Positions 6,705 to 12,337 of a stretch of 17,744 nt of DNA are shown here, one piece after another; the stretch's first letter is position 1, and each line of letters opens with the position of its first letter. The stretch is from an uncultured Collinsella sp. (GTDB lineage: Bacteria; Actinomycetota; Coriobacteriia; Coriobacteriales; Coriobacteriaceae): NCBI GenBank assembly GCA_902463875.1, contig CABQHR010000018.1, positions 1 through 17,744 on the forward strand, written 5' to 3'. The position numbers were made by a program, and so were the translations under genes. Under the pieces are notes generated by a model that was not told the DNA's origin, made no database searches, and saw nothing but the letters and a program-made list of their open reading frames with translations.

Positions 6705-8509
6705 AGCCCAACAACACCACCGTCAGCGACAACACCGAAAACGGAGCGCATAACATGGTCAAGCTCACTATCGATAATTGCGAGGTCGTGGTTCCCGAGC
6801 ACACCACGATCCTGGATGCGGCCAAGTCCGTCAGCATCCAGATTCCCACCCTGTGCTACCTGCGCGATCTAAACGAGATCGGCGGCTGCCGCGTATGCGT
6901 GGTCGAGGTTGAGGGCTGCGACCAGCTGGTTGCCGCCTGCAACAACTACGTGCTCGACGGCATGGTGGTCCACACCAACAGCCCCAAGGCCCGCGAGGCG
7001 CGTCGCACCAACGTGCAGCTGCTGCTGTCCCAGCACGATTCGCAGTGCACGAGCTGCGTGCGCAGCGGCAACTGCAACTTGCAGACCATCGCCAACGATC
7101 TGGGCATTTTCTATCTGCCGTATCAAAGGCATTTGGCGGGCGAGGGCTGGGATTTCGATTTTCCCATCATCCGCGAAAACGACAAGTGCATTAAATGCAT
7201 GCGCTGCATCAAGGTGTGCGAGAGCGTGCAGGGCCTAGGGATTTGGGACCTGACCAACCGCGCCACGCATACCGCCGTGGGTACCCGCGGGCGCGCACCG
7301 ATCGGCAAGACCGATTGCGTCGCGTGCGGCCAGTGCATTACACATTGTCCGACGGGCGCCCTGCGCGAGCGCGACGATACCGAGACCGTGTTTGACGCGC
7401 TCGCTAATCCCGACAAGATCGTGCTGGTGCAGATCGCGCCGGCCGTGCGCAGCGCCTGGGGCGAGGAACTCGGCATATCTCGCGAGGAGGCCACCGTTGA
7501 GCGCCTGGCCTGCGCGCTGCGCCGCGTGGGCTTTGAGTACGTGTTCGACACCGATTTCTCGGCCGACCTCACCATTATGGAGGAGGGATCCGAACTGATC
7601 GAGCGCCTGGGCGCCGCCGCCAAGGGCGAGGGCGACAGCCGCGGCTGGCCCATGTTTACGAGCTGCTGCCCGGGCTGGGTGCGCTTTGTGAAGGCGCGCT
7701 ATCCGGAGTTTGTCGACAGCCTGTCCACGTCCAAGTCGCCGCAGCAGATGTTCGGCGCTATTGCCAAGACCTACTACGCCAAGGTGCTGGGCATGGAGTC
7801 CGAGCGCCTGTTCGTGGTGTCCGTTATGCCGTGCACGGCCAAGAAGGCCGAGTGCGCGCTGCCGAGCATGGTGGGCGAGGACGGCACGCCCGATGTGGAC
7901 GTTGCGCTGACGGTGCGCGAGATGGTGCGCATAATCCGTGCGAGCCACGTGAGCGTTGACACGCTGGTCGAGGAGCCGCTCGATACGCCGCTGGGCTTTG
8001 GCACGGGCGCGGGCGTGATCTTTGGCGCCACGGGCGGCGTGATGGAGGCAGCCGTGCGCTCGGCATATTACCTGGTGACGGGCAAGAACCCCGATGCGGA
8101 CTTCTTTACCGATGTGCGCGGCCTGGACGGCTGGAAAGAAGCCGTCGCCGATATCGATGGCACCAAGGTGCGCGTCGCCGTGGCGCACGGGCTGGGTAAC
8201 GCCGCCCGCCTGCTCGACGCGATTCGCGACGGCCGTGCGAGCTATGACTTCGTCGAGGTCATGGCGTGCCCGGGCGGCTGCGTCGGTGGCGGCGGTCAGC
8301 CCATCCACGACGGCTGCGAGCTGGCGGCCGAGCGCGGCCAGGTGCTGTGGGGCCTGGATGCGAAGGCGGACATTCGCTTCTCGCACGAGAATCCCGATGT
8401 CCAGGCGTGCTATAGCGAGTTTTTGGGCGAGCCGCTCTCACCGCTGGCCGAGGAGTTGCTGCATACCGACCATCACGCCTGGTCGATGCCCAACGAGGGG
8501 ACGTGCTAG
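6698..8509 (+). CDS. hydA: [FeFe] hydrogenase catalytic subunit, multi-cluster (HydA type)
   Basis: Catalyses reversible proton reduction to H2; 603 aa, cytoplasmic. N-terminal [2Fe-2S] ferredoxin-like domain with C53, C64, C67 and C81. Next is a His-ligated [4Fe-4S] motif (HDSQCTSCVRSGNC), then two [4Fe-4S] ferredoxin motifs starting at C164 (CIKCMRCIKVC) and C207 (CVACGQCITHC). All three H-cluster signatures are intact: TSCCPGW (C323, C324), MPCTAKKAEC (C379) and MACPGGCVGGGGQP (C524, C528). A small-subunit-like C-terminal domain follows. ATG 6698 has GGAGGGAGGA 7 bases upstream and overlaps the preceding gene by 7 bases. ATG 6755 is a possible alternative nearer the family start. Pairing with a GltD-like subunit matches the glutamate-synthase-linked (group A2) class. 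Maturases HydE, HydF and HydG are not in the window. Confidence 0.95.
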   Translation: MVEPNNTTVSDNTENGAHNMVKLTIDNCEVVVPEHTTILDAAKSVSIQIPTLCYLRDLNEIGGCRVCVVEVEGCDQLVAACNNYVLDGMVVHTNSPKAREARRTNVQLLLSQHDSQCTSCVRSGNCNLQTIANDLGIFYLPYQRHLAGEGWDFDFPIIRENDKCIKCMRCIKVCESVQGLGIWDLTNRATHTAVGTRGRAPIGKTDCVACGQCITHCPTGALRERDDTETVFDALANPDKIVLVQIAPAVRSAWGEELGISREEATVERLACALRRVGFEYVFDTDFSADLTIMEEGSELIERLGAAAKGEGDSRGWPMFTSCCPGWVRFVKARYPEFVDSLSTSKSPQQMFGAIAKTYYAKVLGMESERLFVVSVMPCTAKKAECALPSMVGEDGTPDVDVALTVREMVRIIRASHVSVDTLVEEPLDTPLGFGTGAGVIFGATGGVMEAAVRSAYYLVTGKNPDADFFTDVRGLDGWKEAVADIDGTKVRVAVAHGLGNAARLLDAIRDGRASYDFVEVMACPGGCVGGGGQPIHDGCELAAERGQVLWGLDAKADIRFSHENPDVQACYSEFLGEPLSPLAEELLHTDHHAWSMPNEGTC

Positions 8510-8511
8510 CG

Positions 8512-9567
8512 ATGCGCGCGTTTGATTTTGAGCTGTCGCGCCGGGGGTTTGCCTCGGCGCTCGTCACGGGCGCTCTGTCGCTTGCGCTCGCGGGCTGTGG
8601 CGGCGGGGCTGCCGGTGCCGGGTCCGCCGCGGGCTCGGCAGCCACGGACGGCGCCGGTGCTGCTGCAGAGCCGGTCGAGGTGCACGTCGCCTCGCTCAAG
8701 GGGCCGACCTCGATTGGCCTGGTGCAGTTTATGGACCAGGCTGCCGATGGCGAGACGGACAATGAGTTCGACTTTGCGATCAACACTGCTGCCGACGAGA
8801 TTGTGCCCAAGGTCATTCAGGGCGATATCGACATTGCCCTGGTACCCGCCAACGTGGCGAGCGTGCTCTACAACAAGACCGAGGGCGCGGTCCAGGTCAT
8901 CGACATCAACACGCTGGGCGTGCTGAACGTAGTGACGGGCGATGCGAGCGTGGCCTCGTTTGGCGATCTGGCGGGCCATACCGTCTATATGACGGGCAAG
9001 GGCACCACGCCGGAGTACGTCATGAACTACCTGCTGGAGCGCGCGGGCCTGACCGGCCAGGTGACGCTCGAGTTTAAGAGCGAGCCCACCGAGGTGCTGT
9101 CGGCCCTGCTTGCCGACCCGTCTGCCGTGGGCGTGCTGCCCGAGCCGTTCAAGACCGCTGCCATCGCAAAGAGCGAGGGCAAGCTATCGGCGCCGGTGAG
9201 TCTGACCGATGTGTGGGACGAGCTGGCGGGTGACACGGGCTCGCGTCTGCTGACGGGCGTGACCGTGGTGCGCCGCGCGTTTGCCGAGGAGCATCCCGAT
9301 GCCGTGGCGGAGTTCTTGAGCTGCCATGCGGCGAGCGTTAAGGCTGTCAATGCGGCGCCGGCAGACTGGGCGCAGGCCGTGGTCGATGCCGGCATCGTGG
9401 ACAACGCCAAGATTGCCGAGAAGGCGATTCCCGGGTGCATGCTTGTCTGCCAGACGGACAAGGATATGAAGGCGGCACTTAGCGGGTATCTGCAGGTGCT
9501 GTTCGACGCGGACGCGAGTGCCGTGGGTGGTAAACTTCCGGCTGACGATTTCTACTACATGGAGTAG
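8512..9567 (+). CDS. ABC transporter substrate-binding lipoprotein (SsuA/NMT1-like)
   Basis: Extracytoplasmic solute-binding protein, 351 aa. The N-terminus has a twin-arginine-like motif (SRRGFA, residues 9-14), a hydrophobic stretch and a lipobox LALAGC with lipidation at C29, then a Gly/Ala-rich linker to about residue 52. The mature domain has features of SsuA/TauA/NMT1-type binding proteins: an early V-x-LKGPTS segment, DIDIALVPANVASVLYN, and VYMTGKGTTPEYVMNYLLERAG. ATG 8512 lies 2 bases after the hydrogenase stop, with GAGGGGA about 11 bases upstream, so it belongs to the same operon. The next gene encodes its membrane and ATPase partner. Family members bind sulfonates, nitrate, thiamine precursors and other small molecules. 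The substrate cannot be told from sequence, and the link with a hydrogenase is unexplained. Confidence 0.85.
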   Translation: MRAFDFELSRRGFASALVTGALSLALAGCGGGAAGAGSAAGSAATDGAGAAAEPVEVHVASLKGPTSIGLVQFMDQAADGETDNEFDFAINTAADEIVPKVIQGDIDIALVPANVASVLYNKTEGAVQVIDINTLGVLNVVTGDASVASFGDLAGHTVYMTGKGTTPEYVMNYLLERAGLTGQVTLEFKSEPTEVLSALLADPSAVGVLPEPFKTAAIAKSEGKLSAPVSLTDVWDELAGDTGSRLLTGVTVVRRAFAEEHPDAVAEFLSCHAASVKAVNAAPADWAQAVVDAGIVDNAKIAEKAIPGCMLVCQTDKDMKAALSGYLQVLFDADASAVGGKLPADDFYYME

Positions 9568-9570
9568 CCC

Positions 9571-10938
9571 GTGCGTGCGTTTGCTCGACAAATGACAGAG
9601 CGTATGAAGGCGGTGGCGGCAGCAGGTGCCGTCGCCGCCTTTTGGCTTGCCGCGTGGATGCTGGTGGCGGCGCTGGTGGCGCAGCCGCTGATCTTGCCGG
9701 GGCCGGGCGCTGTCGTTGTGGCGTTGCTGCGACTGGTGTGCGATGGCGGTACCTGGGCGATTTTGGCGGGCTCGGGCGCGCGGATTCTGGGCGGGCTGGC
9801 GCTTGCCGCGGTATGCGGCGGCGTGCTGGCCGGGGTTTCGTCACGCTCGCGGGCTTTTGCTCGCCTGGTGGCGCCGGCGCTGACGTTTGTGAAGGCGACG
9901 CCGGTTGCCTGCGTGGTGGTCCTGTTGCTCATTTGGCTGGGGTCGGCGCGCGTGAGTATCGCCGCCGTCTTTTTGATGGCCCTGCCGGGCGTGTATTTTT
10001 CGCTGGTTGAGGGCCTGGTGCAGGTGAATAAGCCGCTTGAGCAGATGTTTCGCTTGCATGGCGTGCGAGGCTGGCGACTGTTTTGCGCCCATACCTGGCG
10101 CGAGGTCCTGCCGTTTGTGCTTTCGTGCGCCCGTGCCGTGATCGGCATGAGCTGGAAGGCCGGTGTGGCAGCCGAGCTGATCGGCATGGCGGTGGGTACC
10201 GTGGGTGAGCGCATCTATCAGGCGAAGCTTTTGATTGAGACGGCCGACCTGCTGGCTTGGACTGTGCTGGTCGTTGCCGCCTCGTGGGCGTGTGAGCGCG
10301 TGCTGGTGTGGCTGCTGCGGGTTTCGGGGCCCGTGGCGTGGCGCGCGGCCGTGCGGGCGCATGGGCATGGATTGCACGGTCGTGCGGGCGCTGCCGACGT
10401 GGCGGAGCTTGCGCTTGCCGTGGGTGACAGGGCGCCCTGGGCGCCCGCGCTCGACGGACTGGTGCTCAACGTGCCTGCGGGTGGGCGTATCTGTGTGATG
10501 GGCGCTTCGGGCGTGGGCAAGTCGACGCTGCTTTCGTTGGCAGCGGGGGAGTGCGCGCCGCGCTCGATGGTGTTTCAGGATGCACGCTTGGTCGAGTCCG
10601 CCTCGGCGCTGGATAACGTGCTGGTGTGCGCCGATGCACGCGTGGACGCCTCGAGTGCTGCGGCCCTGTTGCGCTTGCTGGTGCCGGGGATCGATGTGCA
10701 TGCTCGCGTGGCCGAGCTCTCGGGCGGGCAGCGCCGCCGTGTCGAGATCGCTCGATCCCTGCTGTGCCCGGGCGGTGCCGTTATTCTGGACGAGCCCTTT
10801 ACCGGTTTAGATACCGCTGCGCGCGACGCATGCGCCGAGGTCGTGCTCGACCTGCTCGACGGCCGCATGCTCCTGCTTGCCACGCACGACACCGCCGACG
10901 CTCAGGCCCTCGATATCTCGGATATCATCACGCTCTAA
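9571..10938 (+). CDS. ABC transporter permease-ATPase fusion protein
   Basis: A 455-aa protein carrying both membrane and energy-coupling parts of an SsuBC-like importer. Residues about 1-265 are a BPD-type permease with several hydrophobic helices and a coupling-loop-like segment (LHGVRGWRLFCAHTWREVLPF). Residues about 275-455 are a compact ATPase with Walker A GASGVGKST (311-319), Q-loop MVFQDARL, signature LSGGQRRR (from 383), Walker B VILDEP (404-409) and the switch histidine H439 (ATHD). All catalytic motifs are intact, but the ATPase is shorter than usual. GTG 9571 is 3 bases after the lipoprotein stop, with GGAG 6 bases upstream; ATG 9592 and 9604 are alternatives. In most importers of this family these are two genes. 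It should work with the lipoprotein upstream. The fusion lies in one continuous reading frame. Confidence 0.87.
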   Translation: MRAFARQMTERMKAVAAAGAVAAFWLAAWMLVAALVAQPLILPGPGAVVVALLRLVCDGGTWAILAGSGARILGGLALAAVCGGVLAGVSSRSRAFARLVAPALTFVKATPVACVVVLLLIWLGSARVSIAAVFLMALPGVYFSLVEGLVQVNKPLEQMFRLHGVRGWRLFCAHTWREVLPFVLSCARAVIGMSWKAGVAAELIGMAVGTVGERIYQAKLLIETADLLAWTVLVVAASWACERVLVWLLRVSGPVAWRAAVRAHGHGLHGRAGAADVAELALAVGDRAPWAPALDGLVLNVPAGGRICVMGASGVGKSTLLSLAAGECAPRSMVFQDARLVESASALDNVLVCADARVDASSAAALLRLLVPGIDVHARVAELSGGQRRRVEIARSLLCPGGAVILDEPFTGLDTAARDACAEVVLDLLDGRMLLLATHDTADAQALDISDIITL

Positions 10939-11061
10939 ATACTAATTCAGCAACAAAATGATCCGTTTTCCTCCGTCCCCATGGGGTCGGGTGTGGTATT
11001 CTATCTGCTGGGTAATACTTAGGAATACCAAGTAATACCAACGCCGCAGAAACAAACTCCG

Positions 11062-11118
11062 GATGCGGGCCAATCGGGTTGCCTTCACAGCCCGTCGCCC
11101 AGCCGCGTGGCCCGCATC
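11062..11118 (+). promoter_or_regulatory. Strong structured leader hairpin upstream of the antitoxin gene
   Basis: A perfect 10-bp inverted repeat, GATGCGGGCC (11062-11071) and GGCCCGCATC (11109-11118), encloses a smaller stem, CGGG (11075-11078) with CCCG (11091-11094). It ends 35 bases before the antitoxin start and has no T tract, so it is not a typical terminator. It could be a structured mRNA leader, a small RNA, or part of a mobile or repeat element. No known RNA family was recognised. Confidence 0.4.
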
Positions 11119-11153
11119 TATCCGCACTACTGTCGTTTCAAAAAGGAAGCGCC

Positions 11154-11375
11154 ATGGCAGAACACATGACCCCCGTAGTCGCGAAGGTCTTGCCCGAGGA
11201 GAAGGCAGCCTTCGCGGCGGCAACCCAGCTCGTGGGTACCACGCCGTCCAACGCCATCCGCATGTTTATCGCTGCGTTCAATCGCTGCGGCACCTTCCCG
11301 TTCGACATCTCGCCCAACGGGGCTTTTGGCATAGACTGTCCCCAACAACTAGTCGTTAAAGAACGTCCCCAATGA
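11154..11375 (+). CDS. Solitary RelB/DinJ-family antitoxin-like protein
   Basis: Small protein of 73 aa resembling RelB/DinJ antitoxins, which have a ribbon-helix-helix N-terminus that binds DNA and a C-terminus that binds a RelE/YafQ-type toxin. The visible core is LPEEKAAFAAATQLVGTTPSNAIRMF..., ending in the family-like segment GTFPFDI. ATG 11154 has AAAAGGAAG just upstream. No toxin gene follows; the next gene encodes a membrane protease. The last dozen or so codons (about 11337-11375) run into a palindromic repeat, and the stop codon lies within it. The native C-terminus has probably been replaced by repeat-encoded residues. It may be an orphan antitoxin, a regulator, or a remnant. Confidence 0.65.
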   Translation: MAEHMTPVVAKVLPEEKAAFAAATQLVGTTPSNAIRMFIAAFNRCGTFPFDISPNGAFGIDCPQQLVVKERPQ

Positions 11376-11396
11376 CTAGTCGTTGGGGACGTTCTT
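11335..11396. repeat. Palindromic repeat element (REP-like) with a partial direct copy
   Basis: Bases 11359-11396 form a nearly perfect 38-base palindrome. The arms are AAGAACGTCCCCAA and TTGGGGACGTTCTT around a centre containing the palindrome GACTAGTC. Just upstream (11338-11357) is a near copy of one half: GTCCCCAA followed by CAACTAGTCGTT, versus GTCCCCAA followed by TGACTAGTCGTT at 11365-11384, differing at two positions. It sits between the antitoxin core and the protease gene and supplies the antitoxin stop codon. It looks like a short mobile or REP-type element. It could also fold as a bidirectional hairpin, though no T tract follows. Confidence 0.7.
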
Positions 11397-11425
11397 AAAT
11401 GACTACCTGCCGGGAGGAGGTTGGC

Positions 11426-12337
11426 ATGCTCAATGCGATGATTTGGGTGCTTGCCTGTTTTGGCGTCGTCGCTGCCGATATTGCCCTGAGCATCGTTTTG
11501 TTCTCCGCCCTTGGCGTCGCGTCGGTGTTCATGGGTTTTTCGATCGATGATCTCGACATTCAATTGCTTCAGGCCGTCGCGCAGACGGCATCGTTTTTGA
11601 TGGCGCTGCTGTGGTGGCGGTATCTGTGGCCGCGTTCGTTTATGGCACGCCGGCAAAGCGAGCATCCGCTCGGCGGGGGAGCGCGTGGGGCGTGGAAGCG
11701 CATCGCCTGCGTTATCGTGATCGGCCTGGCCCTGCAGGTGGTCGTTGGCTACGTGACCGATGCCGTGCTGTCGCTGTTGCCCGATGCCGCGGCCGACTAC
11801 AGCGAGCTTGTCGAGGAGACGGGCATGGGCGACACCAGCTATCTGGCCGTACTGACTACGGTGCTCGGCGCCCCATTTTGTGAAGAGCTGCTGGTGCGCG
11901 GCATTATTTTTGAGTTTTCGCTCCGAGCGTTTAATCCGCGGTGCCGCCCACTTTGGAAGCGCCGGCGTCGTGTGAGCGCGCAGGGCGGCGCCATGGTGCC
12001 CTGGGCGGCCCCAAGTACGTGGGGTATCGCCGCGGCGATTGTGCTGCAGGCGGCGATCTTCGGTTTTATGCACATGAATTGGGTGCAGGGTTGCTACGCG
12101 GGTGCCGCCGGCCTCATCTTTGGTTGGGTGCTCGTGACGACCGGAAAGCTCCGCTACACGATTCTGCTGCACTTTGCCTTTAATGCCGGGTCGTATCTCA
12201 TGACGTTGCTCTGGTTTATGAACACACCGCTCGACGTGATAATCACGGTCGCTATCGCCGGCGTCATCCTCGTTGAGGCAATGCGCTCGCTGCGCCACGC
12301 GTGTGGGATGGACGCAGCGAGCGCACCGCTGCCCTAG
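11426..12337 (+). CDS. CPBP-family (Abi) intramembrane metalloprotease
   Basis: Polytopic membrane protein, 303 aa, of the CAAX protease and bacteriocin-processing (CPBP) family. The three family motifs are visible: EELLVR (E153, E154, R158), FGFMH with H216, and HFAFN (H249, N253). These are the expected catalytic and metal-binding residues within membrane helices. Several other hydrophobic segments flank them. A basic insert (about residues 170-200, RCRPLWKRRRR) separates motifs 1 and 2. ATG 11426 has GGAGGAGG 5 bases upstream; ATG 11399, in the edge of the repeat, is less likely. The family includes Ras-converting-enzyme-like proteases and bacteriocin immunity proteins. The physiological substrate here is unknown and the neighbours give no clue. 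Its stop codon overlaps the stop of the convergent YgiQ gene by 4 bases (CTAG). Confidence 0.9.
   Translation: MLNAMIWVLACFGVVAADIALSIVLFSALGVASVFMGFSIDDLDIQLLQAVAQTASFLMALLWWRYLWPRSFMARRQSEHPLGGGARGAWKRIACVIVIGLALQVVVGYVTDAVLSLLPDAAADYSELVEETGMGDTSYLAVLTTVLGAPFCEELLVRGIIFEFSLRAFNPRCRPLWKRRRRVSAQGGAMVPWAAPSTWGIAAAIVLQAAIFGFMHMNWVQGCYAGAAGLIFGWVLVTTGKLRYTILLHFAFNAGSYLMTLLWFMNTPLDVIITVAIAGVILVEAMRSLRHACGMDAASAPLP

Noticed and set aside
7235..8386. A 383-codon minus-strand open frame opposite the hydrogenase
   Set aside because: The plus strand encodes all hydrogenase signatures. The reverse frame is Ala/His/Arg-rich with no motif.
11154..12337. Antitoxin-like gene plus CPBP gene as a toxin-antitoxin or phage-defence pair
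   Set aside because: The CPBP protein has intact protease motifs and no similarity to RelE/YafQ toxins, and a repeat separates the two. Co-function is not supported.
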